Assembly: GCA_028673005.1 (NCBI GenBank)
Contig: CM054116.1
Location: forward strand, 132,781,547 to 132,845,546
DNA from: Tanypteryx hageni
Taxonomy: Eukaryota > Arthropoda > Insecta > Odonata > Petaluridae
Direction: 5' to 3'
DNA: 64,000 bases
Shown: positions 1-10,500 of the stretch, in pieces
How the letters are laid out: each line of letters begins with the position of its first letter
Numbering within the stretch: position 1 is the first letter of the stretch
Notes under the pieces: model-generated
What the model was told of the DNA's origin: nothing
Databases searched by the model: none
The model's input: the letters and a program-made list of their open reading frames with translations, nothing else
Program-made: the position numbers and the translations under genes

Positions 1-97
1 TTTTGCGTATGTATAAGAATTTGGAAGAGAAAGAAATCTAAGTTATTTCCGCCCAAAGTGAAAGAATTGGAGAGGAAAAGTGCTAACGATGGTACAG

Positions 98-218
98 CCT
101 TCCCTCGTTTTACGAACTTAATTCGTTCCACGAAAACTGTTCGTCAGGCGAAAACTCGTAAAACAAAGATTATTTTCCCATTGCATCGTCAAACGGTAGT
201 TCGTAAAACGAGGGAAGG
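98..218. mobile_element. 121-bp fold-back element with perfect 21-bp inverted repeats
   Basis: Positions 98-118 and 198-218 are exact reverse complements (CCTTCCCTCGTTTTACGAAC plus T). The interior also carries TTCG/CGAA-rich short repeats. It lies in intron 3. Recurs at 19764-19884, 40061-40181 and 59311-59431. No clear target-site duplication is seen, so it may be a MITE or only a hairpin repeat. The short ORF crossing it is probably not coding. Confidence 0.55.
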
Positions 219-791
219 TGCATTCATTCATCCATCCATCAAGATGATCCAATCCAATTAAGTAAAGGACGCAAATTGGATGCACTCGAACAGCTAGAGA
301 TAATTATTTGTAAAGACTCGCCCCTCTTAAATAAATACCTTTTCCACAATCATTCGGCTCTATTTAGCTTACCGAATATTTTTTTAATACTTTGTATGAA
401 CATTGTTGTCTTTGGCCCTTTTACCAAGTTTTCGTAACTTTTTGTAACATTTGGCTAGTATGATGCTTTCGCCTTCGTTTCCCAACCGCTCATTCAATTA
501 CCTTAATCACCTGATGATGCTGCGATCGTAGTGAAAACGGTCGTGTTTAAATTTAAATTTGTGGAAACTACAAAGTCATTTTTTCATTATTACATATTGG
601 AAATTATGTGACTCAGCACTTGGGCAAAAGAAATATTTTATGGAACTGTAAAATAATTTTATTTTTCTGAGATTTGAATAAGCTTTGTTACTTTTTGTTT
701 CATTAAATTGTAAATTTTTTTGAGAAACTTAATAAACTTCATTTCATGACTACGTATTGGTTTTAAGTCATCCTGATGTTTTGCTCTTCAG

Positions 792-3700
792 GCTGAAGAG
801 CAGGCGCATGACCCCTCCTCTCCTCACTTCAGACGTAGTCAACCGCCGGGAAAACACGTGAGTGTTACCCTATTTATATGGTTAATCTATATATGTCTGT
901 GTAATAATAAAACAAAAGATACATAATTATATAGTCAACAACAAAACATTAGTTCTCCTATCAATAGATTGAAAATATAAATAACAATTATCTGTTGAAT
1001 TGCATTTATGTTCTTTGTAATGTTTAGATGCTTCTACCAGCTTCCTTAGTAGACCATTTTTTCCCCAGGTCAGATTTTGCGACGAGGTGACCGCGTCAAA
1101 TGGCAATGGACACGCAGAATTGGTAAATTTTCATTCAAGTATCTTATTGCGCCGCCCCAGCTCGCTGCTCGCAACAATTCCGTAATGACGTTTGGCGGAC
1201 GTTCTGCCTGCTAACTTTCTTGCAGCTTCACATTAGCAAAGTATTTCAATCAAGTTCGATAAATCAAAATTCATTCTTTACCTTTTTGCGAAAAAAACTT
1301 TTTAGGATTAATTTTTAATTATTTTATTACGATGGTGGCCTGAGTCGCGCGCGGACATTTTGACAGCATGGGAAAATTTTGCCCGTTTAAAAAATAAAAT
1401 ACCATTTGCGAATAGGTTTAGTAAATGTTTGCCAGTAAATATGTAATACTTCTCATAACCAGCGACTTCAGCGAGGGCCAAAACGAGTATAGTGGAGCGA
1501 GGGGTTGTCGCGTGTAGCCCATGGAGCGGGTGTAAACGGCTTGTGCACCATCGGCGCAAAAGTTGGAGAATCTAGTAAAACTTAAAAAACGTGTTAAAAT
1601 TTGCACCGGCACCGATATTACAATTCTAAGTTATTTTGATACGCTAGAGAAAACTGCCCTGAACCACGGTTTTCGGATTTCCCATGTAAATCAAATGGGA
1701 AGGATAATAGATCCTGGAATCGAACCCGAGACGTTCAATATTCGAAACAAAAACTAACCTCGGGAGCTCGGCTCCGGTAGCGGGAGACTTCCACAAAGTG
1801 TCATGAAAAGCGGTCGATTGGTGCAAAAGTTCATAGATAGGGGTTCAAGAGACGGTCCGGCGTCGGCGGCCGAGGAAGGAGAGACAAGGATGAAGAAGAA
1901 GACCTCTCGTTGGAGCCGGACGGGACGGAGGAAAGCGAAAATTCGACAAGTGCGTTGAGTTATACAGGTGGTAACGCGCCAGGGTTGTGGGGCGGGGCGG
2001 GGGGGAGAGTGGGGCCGTCGGGGGCGGGTAGGGCTGTCGTCGTAGGGGGAGGGAAGGGATGGAGGTCGGGGACCGATTTCGGGGCTTCTTGGGCCTCTGA
2101 AAACTCGTGAGGCGATTCCTGGGGGATAGATTTCGTGGGGCAGATCTGTTCGGGAGTGTCGCTGGGCGTCCAAAGAGGCTGCTGCGAGGTGGGATATTGG
2201 CGAAAAAAAATTTTTCGGGGATGGGTGGGCGGGCGGGCGGTGGGTGTGAGATTGATTGATTGCAAATGTTTTATTGTTTGGGGAAATTCGTTCCATAGTC
2301 TGCAAGCGGTAATAATGATGGAACGCTGAAAATTACTGTCTTGTGATGAGTAATAAGGAGTTTATGCCTCCCTCTGGTATTACGGTTATGTACAGTGTCT
2401 AAACTCCTGAATTCCGTGGAAAGATAATGTGGATTGTTATAAGTAAGTAATTGGTATAGTAAGGAAAGCAATGGATCCGTCTTCGGGACTTCAAATTTAA
2501 CCAGTTTAGCTTCACGAGTGAATCAGAAATGTGGTTAGGGAATAGGTATAGTTGAATTTGCTATGTAGGCCAGGGGTCGGGAAGCTGAGGCTTCTGAGCC
2601 ACATGCCTCTCTTTCATGACTTTCGTGCAGCTCCCTACATTAAATCTCTCAATTAACCCATTATTCCCAAAAACGTTTTTTTTTTTGCATATTTTATGAA
2701 ATTTTTGTATTACTATACATGAAATTGCCTTCTTTGGTAGGTTTTTCTTTTAAGTATTAAATGTACAAATTAATTCAATTATTCTTGTTTTGTACACCTT
2801 CAAACATGTATATTTATTTAAACTGCGAACTTGCGAAAAAAAGAATTTGCGTCAAAAATCTATTAATTTCAAATAGCAAAATTTCAATAAATACAATTTT
2901 TCATTCCAGAATAGTTCATATTATAGACCACTTAGCATACACTTTACTTTAGTTTAACTAATTTTATGATGCCTGTTACATAGCTTTTAATTTTACAAAA
3001 AAGGAAATTAACCAATTTTAATTCTAGCACATGTAATTATTTCATATAAAAAACTTAGGGTAGTGGTTCCCAAACTGTGTGCCGCAGTAGATTTTTATGG
3101 GTGCCGCAAAAAAACTTTGTTTAGTACATAAATGAATCAAGGATTTTCATGTGTTGGTGAGTAATTGGGCATTGAATTTTTTCTAATACATTGATTAAGT
3201 GGTAGAAACAATGAATCGATGTGTCCAAAGATTGTAACACCCGTATCTAAAAATATAAAAAGCTTGTTACAAGGCTGGTGAGACGCGAAAACCTCTTTAC
3301 CTTAGAAAGTATGCCGCAACTTAAAAACGCTTGGGAACCACTGATTTAGGGTGTCGAGGAACATAGCACTCTTTACAAATAAATATTGTCCTCTTGGAAC
3401 AATGTTTACAATGGCGAAAGCGTGTTGATCCCTTGGTAATTACTTGGTCTCTGACATCGCGTTTGATTGAATCAAGTCCGAGCGAAATAGATGCGCGTGG
3501 ATCTCTCCCAGCGGTCTCTGAGCCATAACGTCGCAAAAGGAACTAAACACATTCCCTACGAAAATCTAAAATGGAATATTGTTATTCAATTAACTTCTAT
3601 AAACATACCACCCTTCTTCGCAGGAAACATAGACTGCCCACCCAATAAAAGAACACCACCACGTTTTCGTTCAATTAGTTGATCTGTACTGCGCAACATA

Positions 3701-5698
3701 TTGATCATTCACATCAACCCCACACTTATTTAAATAATACTGCTAAAGTTATGAAAGGTACGGTTGTATATTATTATTATATTCTACTTAGGGTAGAAAG
3801 ATGACAAGAGGCCAATAGAAATGGACGAACATAAAGAAACATTTGAAATTTTTGTTTAAACGGTATGGAAACAAAAATAACGCGGGCATTGAATATTTAT
3901 TATAGAATAAATTGAGATTATAAAAAATATAACTACATTTTCAGGTCGCTCTAATGAAAAGAAGAATAATTCTAAATTGCTTGGTAACAAATGTTGCCTC
4001 TGGACAGATATGGGTTAAAACTAAAACTAAATTGGCTTCGTTAATAATCTTAATAAAAATTGCGGAAAAATAAAAAGATGGGCCTATTATTAGAAGAACC
4101 GTTTTTTTAACAGTTATAGTCGCAAAACGTGAAACGACGGCAAGACTAATGGGGGATGGGGTGGATGATCGCCCCCGTCATCCCCCGTGGATCCGCCAAT
4201 AACTGCTGCTCTTCTTATGTTACGCGTTATTCATTATTTGAAAAAGTGTCTCTTCTCGTGAGAAAGGGTGCCGACGTCTGTCCTAGGCGGCCGCCTAGAT
4301 CGCCTGGCCCTATATTCGCATTATTATATCCGATTAAAGCACTTCTAATACGGTTTTTTGTATCTACTATGTCATTCAACCATTATCTATAATATACTGC
4401 CGTGGTTTCGCCATGCCGTCTGCCCCTCTGTCTGTCTGTCGGTCGGTTTGTTCGCTGTTCTAGAGCCCAAACGCGTACATAAAATCGAATCATATCTCGT
4501 ATTTGGGCAATATATCATCTTTTTCAGACCCCTTTTTCAGAAAAGTGATATTGCACAAAAATAAAGGGTAGTTTATTCTTCACGATATTTAGAACATTTT
4601 ATTTACTCAGAAATGGCTGTAGGGAATTTTATTAAAATCTATCCAATTGTAGATCCTGATGTCGCCAATAACACTGCTTAAGCCATATGACTCTTACAAT
4701 CACTATATGGCTTCCAGTGACATTACAATCTACGCTAAGCGACCTTACCTAAGCCCTATGACGCCACGCCTTCGCCGAGAACCACTCAAAATCTTACTAC
4801 AGCATTACGGTTAAACTAAATCGAATGATATCTGACATTAGTTGATGATATCATTCATAAATGACATTCTGAAGACATGAACGATATTTCGCAACAATTA
4901 AGGGTACTTTATTTTCGATATTTTAAAACAAAATCTTACTATAGCCTTACGGTTAAACTAAATCGAATTGTATCTCATATTAGTGGATAATGTCGTTCAT
5001 AAAAGACATTCTGAAGAGATGAACTATATTGCGCAACAAATAAGTGTACTTTTTTGTAGGATATTTTTAAAGATTTACTCAACAATTGCTACAAGGATTT
5101 CGATTACATCCACCTTATCGTACAGTCTTGTGTCACAAATAATACTAACGAAGCCATATATCCCAAAAAATACTAAATATCGAACTGTGGCATTAAAATA
5201 TACGCTAAACCATGCTTAACATTGATTTATGAGCGATTTTCTTTTATATGCGTACTCAGTGGACCAAACGTATATGCGTATATGAGAAATTTTGTGCAAT
5301 GTTTATTGCGTCGTTTTTTTTATGAGTTGGCACGAAGGCCTTAAAAGAAAAATCTTCGATGAACGTTAAAAGAAGCTGAATTTCTAAGCTGTAGAATTTA
5401 ATAAACGATCTTTTATATCGAGGGAGATACTCATTTATTTTCTCTCTCTATCTCTGTCTTTCCTGTTCAGGTGGAGGTCCTGAGCGTTTCTCCGGCGGTA
5501 GGCGAAGTTGATGCGGAGGAGGAGGTGGGCGGAGGGGGAGTGGGGGTGGCGGACATAAACGCCGCCAACTCGAGCGCCGCGGCGAAGGGCGACGCGGGGG
5601 AAGGGGAGGGCGTGGAGGTTTCACAGCCTCCCGCATCGGCGTCCAGCGTTGCGGACTTATTGGAATATCTACTTGATCTGGTAGATCTGGTAGAATGA
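792..5698 (+). CDS. Gene copy 0 (3' part): exons 4-6 of putative PP1-binding membrane protein
   Basis: The window begins inside intron 3 of this copy. Exon 4 is 792-857 (acceptor after ...ctcttcag, donor gtgagt), exon 5 is 1069-1122 (acceptor ...ttccccag, donor gtaaat), and exon 6 is 5471-5698, ending in TGA. All three join in phase 0 without a stop and give residues 81-195 of the model described for gene copy 2. The KHVRF docking motif is intact across the exon 4/5 junction. The tail reads Asp-Ile (GTTGATGCG and GACATAAAC) where copies 1 and 2 read Ala variants. It ends with two tandem repeats of a leucine-valine-aspartate motif. Exons 1-3 must lie upstream of position 1. Confidence rests on consistent splice signals and frame in all copies; expression is not shown by the sequence. 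Confidence 0.62.
1593..1820 (-). mobile_element. SINE-like repeat A (minus strand, intron 5)
   Basis: On the minus strand this holds a B-box-like GGTTCGATTCC (1716-1726), an upstream GAGCTCCCGAGGTTAGT A-box-like stretch, and a body with TTTACATGGGAAATC and CTTAGAATTGTAATATCGG. A diverged copy in the opposite orientation is at 15009-15225. Other copies: 21253-21480, 41556-41783 and 60819-61046. It directly follows the LINE tail on the same strand, so it could instead be part of the LINE 3' region. Confidence 0.5.
1830..2475 (-). mobile_element. CR1/Jockey-like LINE 3' end (ORF2 C-terminus and GC-rich tail)
   Basis: Minus-strand translation in two frames gives HNRNTRGRHKLLI and then RSIIITACRLWNEFPQTIK, the usual C-terminal block of CR1/Jockey-type reverse transcriptases (RNTR ... 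ACRLWN.LP). A frameshift separates the two pieces, so it is dead. The GC-rich stretch beyond it (about 1960-2250) carries long but proline-rich open frames that I regard as the tail of this element. Other copies: 21490-22135, 41793-42439 and 61056-61701. Confidence 0.55.
2571..2660 (+). mobile_element. hAT-type MITE left-end remnant
   Basis: CAGGGGTCGGGAAGCTGAGG followed by GAGCCACATGCCTCTC resembles the left end of SPIN-like nonautonomous hAT elements (CAGGGGT... GAGCCACATGCGGCTC). No matching right terminus was found, so it is partial. Other copies start at 22231, 42535 and 61797. Confidence 0.4.
3061..3343. mobile_element. hAT MITE (283 bp) with TSD
   Basis: The left end TAGTGGTTCCCAA and right end TTGGGAACCACTG are inverted repeats with one terminal mismatch. 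It is flanked by acttaggg (3053-3060) and atttaggg (3344-3351), an 8-bp target duplication with one difference, as expected for hAT. There is no coding capacity. It is inserted in a piggyBac-like fragment. Confidence 0.8.
3352..3536 (-). pseudogene. piggyBac-like transposase C-terminal fragment
   Basis: The minus-strand frame reads HCKHCSKRTIFICKECYVP followed by RHP, a CxxC...CxxC arrangement like the cysteine-rich C-terminal domain of piggyBac/PGBD transposases (CxxC ... CKxCNVPLHP). The hAT MITE interrupts it right after the last motif. Other copies: 23010-23194, 43315-43499 and 62575-62741, the last with an 18-bp deletion. The catalytic DDD part is not seen. Confidence 0.45.
4427..4449. 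repeat. Short CTGT/CGGT tetranucleotide tract
   Basis: A run of CTGTCTGTCTGT then CGGTCGGT. It lies where the similarity pattern among units switches. Other copies are near 24332-24354, 44681-44702 and 63920-63945. Confidence 0.6.
4791..5075. repeat. Diverged two-copy tandem repeat, 142-bp period
   Basis: Segments starting ATCTTACTACAGC (4791) and ATCTTACTATAGC (4933) run parallel for about 135 bases, sharing TTACGGTTAAACTAAATCGA and ACATTCTGAAGA. A weaker third unit may lie at about 4475-4610. Other copies: 24697-24980 and 45045-45329. Function is unknown; small ORFs here are probably chance. Confidence 0.6.
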
Positions 5699-5947
5699 GC
5701 CTACCATCTGGTAAGCGAATATTCTATCTAATGGTATATTAGAATTTCTGGCTATATCAATGAAAATTTGATAGATTTTCTAGTAATTTTTAAAAGTTGC
5801 CCTTTTTCTACGCACCATAAAAAATTATATACAGATTTTCGTATATTTTTAAGCAATACAACTTTAAAATCAAATAACCTGTAGTCAGGCCACCAGTGAG
5901 ACTCAGAGAGGTCCGAGTCACATCCAGATTTTTAGGCCCCTCGCCGT

Positions 5948-5953
5948 AATAAA
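5948..5953 (+). terminator. Candidate polyadenylation signal of gene copy 0
   Basis: An AATAAA lies about 250 bases after the stop codon of exon 6. It is conserved at 25845-25850 and 46193-46198 in the other copies. In AT-rich DNA this hexamer is common, so support is weak without transcript ends. Confidence 0.3.
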
Positions 5954-7114
5954 TATAAAAATGTTAGGCATTATGTAGCCCACTTTGGTGGTCGAAGTTC
6001 GCTGAAAGGTTACAGAGGATCGATTAAAAATCAAGTTGTAAGTTACGTTCGATGTCACTTCATCTTTTCTGAATGGAAGAAGAACAATGGCCCTCTTTTC
6101 GACAAGCCCCCCAGATAGTGCCTGTGCATAATTCCATCTCTGAAAAACTGCCAAAATTTGAGGGCCCCTTAAGCTTGAGGCCAAATGCCCCCCCCCCCCC
6201 CACATTTTCATAGGGCCTGCCTATAGTTATTTTGCACCAGATAACCTTCCACGACCGATATAGCTTATGTAATGTCGGCCATAAGAAATTTAGTTTAAAT
6301 CACGTCAGTGTTTTTTATAACATTCCATTTTATATAAATACCAAATTAAGGTAATTAACAAATTGTTATAATATCAATTGTGAAATTTTTGTATAACATA
6401 AATTACTCATGGAAAAATAGCTAAGTGAAGCTCTATTCTACTTACGTACATACATACTTAAGATATATATCAGTAATATAATTTTTGTATTGTTGTATTA
6501 CGCTGTATCACATTGACAGTGTGTAATTACTCCAACCTACAGAAATGTAGACTTGTTTGGTAAAACGATCCTCAGATCAATTTATGGCCTGCATAGAACC
6601 TGAACAACATGTATATGAAGATATAGATTTCATTTTATAATAATGTCATGATAGTAAGACATTAATTTTTATAATCTAAATAAACTATTATGAAACAATG
6701 TCATTTTTTTAGATTTTAAACATTTCATAATTTACATTTAGCATTATCGGTTATAATAATAATAATAATTTTAATAACACTGTAGGTCTCAAATAGGCAT
6801 GGAGCAGGTACATAACAGCAATAGTACATTGCTACAGAATAAATCAGTTCATGAACTTAGAAATTCATGAACACTATAAAAATTATTATTTAACAATCAA
6901 CATTTGAATCTTTTCTAATGATAGGAATACTTGAATAACATTTAACATTACAAGGTAACTTGTAATAAGCCACTGAGGTGGCATTGTTGATAGCCTATAA
7001 TCCTTGATATGAACATCATCTTTGTGTCCTGTATTATAATTGTAAAGCTTCTGATTAGATTGGAACAGTGAAGAGTTTTGTTTTACAAATATACAACAAT
7101 TTAAAAAATACATA

Positions 7115-7120
<6 letters not shown>

Positions 7121-7180
<60 letters not shown>
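7121..7180. repeat. (TA)n microsatellite
   Basis: About 60 bp of TA followed by CACACACA. Lengths differ: about 54 bp at 27008-27061 and about 25 bp at 47367-47391. Copy 2 also lost about 38 bp just after it. The Tyr-Ile repeat ORFs crossing it are artefacts. Confidence 0.9.
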
Positions 7181-7188
<8 letters not shown>

Positions 7189-7440
7189 TATGTATGGGGT
7201 ATTGTGATTATGCCTAAAGAAATATACAATGGTTTACCAGGAGAGCTTTAATGGCCGGCTTTTTTCAGGAAGAAGACTTTATTGGCATATTTATCATGAC
7301 CCCAAAAGATTATTCCATATGACAAATAAGAATGAATCTTTTCATTATATAATAATTTTAACATTTCAATATTGAAAATTTTGAATAATCTATGTAGCAT
7401 AAAATTTCCAGTTGATAATTTTTACTTTCTCCATTGACAG

Positions 7441-7552
7441 TGCTCAAATGAAAGTCGGCAACGCTGGTCACCAAGGCCCACGTGTCTCCCCACCCCCAGA
7501 AGCTAACAAGTGGCTCTCATCATTGCGATGGACAGTGGGGCTGCTTTTTTAA
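7441..7552 (+). other. Possible orphan terminal exon
   Basis: A good acceptor (ctttctccattgacag) precedes 34 codons from an ATG, opening MKVGNAGHQGPRVSPPPEAN and ending in TAA. Base composition is less AT-biased than the surroundings. Equivalents: 27279-27390 and 47647-47758, with Trp-to-Cys and Pro-to-Leu changes. I do not recognise the peptide and find no partner exon; it may be a captured exon or chance. Confidence 0.2.
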
Positions 7553-10500
7553 TAGATTCTTTATTTAAGGAGCTGAATAAGGTAAAATTTTCACTCAACT
7601 ATATTAGAGAACATCATTACGATAATAATCAATCAAACATGTTGGGGAGTAAATCAGGATAGGAATAATAAACACAAGAGGATTTATATTCCCAGTACAG
7701 CTCATTCATTAAGTTTAGTTTTGAATGCCTGTGCAAAAATGTAGTACAAAGTATGCACTGCATATCTATACTATAGTAAATCTGCTTCTAACTTATGAGA
7801 TATCATATAGGAGGATACTCTAGTTGGTAGCATGAACTAAGGGAGGTGGCATCTGGATGCGCAGAAGGCATGGAATGTCACTTGGTTTCCGTCACTCCTT
7901 CACTTGGCCATTCAGCATCAGTCTGTTACAGCAGCTTTTGGGGTGCTGTTTGTACATTTGCGGCATAATTTTCGTGTTTATTTACTTGTTTTACAATTGA
8001 GATTTAAACGGTGGTGTTCTAAAATGGAGAGCGAAGGATGTAAGCACAATGTTTTGCACAAACAAGCAAGATAAATCATATATAAAGTGTATCGGTACTC
8101 GGGACCAGCGGAACAGGGTTGCAAAACAGGCAACTGCCTAGGGTGCCAAAGATTGAGAGGCGGAATGAATAGTCAATGATTTGATTTCACAGCACTGTAT
8201 ATGTGTGTGTCTGTATTCTTTTCTTTAAGTAATGTATACTTATCATTCATCTTTGATTGATTCATTTTGCTATATTTTTTACATGCATTTGTGTTGTATA
8301 AACCTTTATATTCAAAATGATTTCAATTCCTCTTCAATGCTGTGCACTACCCCAATCCTAAAAGTATAAGAAGAACTAGCGGTCTGAAGATGTTGGCGTA
8401 CCAACTAAAATATGAGCCTAAAGTTATGATTTGCGTAATCTCTTGCTAAAAAATTATCATCTTAATGCCCATTTTTACCACTGTTACTAACCATAAAGCT
8501 TTTTAATGTGGAAAGATATTGTTTTTAGTAATTATGAAAAAATATTTAATAATAAAAACAAGCTTTAATTAATATTATATTTAAGTAATACCGGTGCTTA
8601 TAGACATCATTGTGTAATTACTAATAAAAGTAATTTTCAACTGTTAGATTTTTAGTCACATTTATATTGGAGTAGAGTGCCAAAAAATTGTTTGCCAAGA
8701 GTGCCAAACTGTCAGTAGTACAAAAACGAGATGGAGCATGCAGATGATTCAACACGTACAGCAGGTTACAATGTTGTCAGTTGTCAAGAGCAAACACTGA
8801 CCGCCTGTGGCATATCATGCATCATGCATTGCTTTCTGAGCAAAAGCTTATGCAGGCTGCCGGTTTGGCAGCAATGTAACGTGTATTTCTCTCTCTCACT
8901 CTGCGCAGTAATGTTGTCTCACCTGCCTTTGTCGTGCTGTAAACTATATTAGGGGGATACTAATGTTTAGGCACTTTCAGATGAGCTGGAGACAGGACGA
9001 TATTATGTGTGTATGACCTTGTGCATAACTGCCTAGACAAATCAAAAACCTCATAATTGTCAAATAATGCAGCCGCTATAAAATTACATAGAAGTCTAAA
9101 CAAATATTTAAGGTATATGTATTTCTGATTGTGCTACAAAATACAAGCTGACGGGTTTGTAAATGTGGAAGTGTTGATGTATTGCAGCATTTTTGTGTTT
9201 CGAATCTCCCAGCAGAAACGGAAAAATTATTTCTGATCAATTAATTGAAAATATTGCTTGATGAGATAAAAGCATGGAAAAAATCATTTAATGGGTGGTG
9301 ACAGACTTTCAAAATTTATTATCTCTTTATCCATTCATTTCAGTGAACAGTTTTCTCAGGATGCCAACAAAAGACAAGATATTAAGGGGATTAACTTAAC
9401 TGTAAATGTGAAGGCCATAGCTATTTACAAGCCCTCATTATTCTACAATAGAACAGTTTGAATGTGTAACGTTCCTTAATTTCCAGAGCAGATCTGTGAT
9501 AAATGCATAAAAATGATGCTATCAAATAGTCAAGCAGTGGACTTGAAATTTCTTAATTATGAACGAAATGTGCGCGTGTATTATTGGCTAATCAACCTCT
9601 TCTTGGATTATTATAGCCATAGCTCCTTCCACACTGAACACACTCACAGTGAAGGAGGGGATCCCAGTGAGGGCTCCTCAAACCACACAAACAGGAGGTC
9701 GGATGACCTTGGAAAAAATCCTACCTTCGCAGGATTCAGGCCTGCTGTGTTTTGTTTGGGGAACCATATTTCAAGTACTTTACTACTATTTTTTTAAATG
9801 TTTATGTTATTTTGTAATAGCCTTTTGTCTGTGAATTAATAAATAATAATAAATCTTTTATTGCAGGTTCAGAATGTCTCAATTAATTTTATAACAAAAA
9901 CTTCATTGTTGAGGAGCAACAGCTAAGATATTATGATGAATTCTGCTCAAATAGAAGGGTAAAGGGGTAATCCATCACTGAAATATTAAACATTCAGGAT
10001 GTACAGGGATGCTTGAACTCCAGGGAACTTCAATCTCCTACCTGAATCAATAATGCTAAGACCACAGAGGCCAACACGTTGTCTTTCAACTGGATATCCC
10101 GGACAATTGCAAGTCAACTTTTGAGAACCTGCCCTAAATATGATTTCAAAGAATCTCCAAGCAGCCCAAGTGTTAGTGTTGCTGCTATGCTTGAACAAGT
10201 TTTGCTTAATTTACTTATATCTTTTTGTTAAAAACTAAAAATTGTGTTTTTGGTAGCATGCATTGCAGTCATTACCTAAGTTCTAGCCACCTGTGGTTCA
10301 GAAACAGCAAGTGTGAAATGCCTCCATACTTGAGCTTACCTGGTCAGAGATGTGGATTATATTTAATGTGACTGAAAGACTGTGAAATGCGCTCATACTG
10401 TAAAAATAAATAAATAAAATATCCAATACCCTGTCTTTTATTCAATTTTACTGTTTCTTGAATGCTGATATTTGCTTTACCTGCTCCACACTAAGATTTA

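Larger units (their letters stand above)
1123..5470 (+). other. Intron 5 of gene copy 0 (contents)
   Basis: About 4.3 kb, filled by the SINE-like repeat A, LINE 3' tail, two hAT-type elements, the piggyBac-like fragment, the MITE remnant and the 142-bp duplication listed separately. In this copy about 253 bp present at 23428-23680 is replaced by a short AT stretch at 3770-3775. The segment at about 4150-4320 (GATCGCCCCCGTCATCC, then CTAGGCGGCCGCCTAG) looks repeat-like but I cannot name it. Equivalent introns: 20770-25376, 41086-45715 and from 60336 onward. Confidence 0.6.
5699..7440. other. Intergenic/3' flank of gene copy 0
   Basis: Holds the candidate AATAAA signal, a poly-C run of 14 at 6188-6201 (13 at 26085-26097), AT-rich single-copy-like sequence and the TA microsatellite. 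The 5890-6230 part, with AGGCCCC/GGGGCC stretches near both ends, may be an unnamed repeat. No convincing gene is seen. Equivalents: 25596-27278 and 45944-47646. Confidence 0.5.

Noticed and set aside
1830..1975. Plus-strand acidic open frame before a gt dinucleotide in intron 5, as an alternative exon
   Set aside because: It is antisense to the LINE 3' end and has no clear acceptor.
1754..2305. 183-codon minus-strand open frame (also at 21414 and 60980)
   Set aside because: Proline/arginine-rich reading through the GC-rich tail of a dead LINE; a second frame is equally open and copy 3 breaks it by a frameshift.
6886..7185. ORF with Tyr-Ile repeats
   Set aside because: Created by the TA microsatellite; length changes between copies.
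9513..9834. 94- and 61-codon overlapping ORFs
   Set aside because: Two frames open over the same DNA, no domain, no splice context; conservation equals that of surrounding array DNA.
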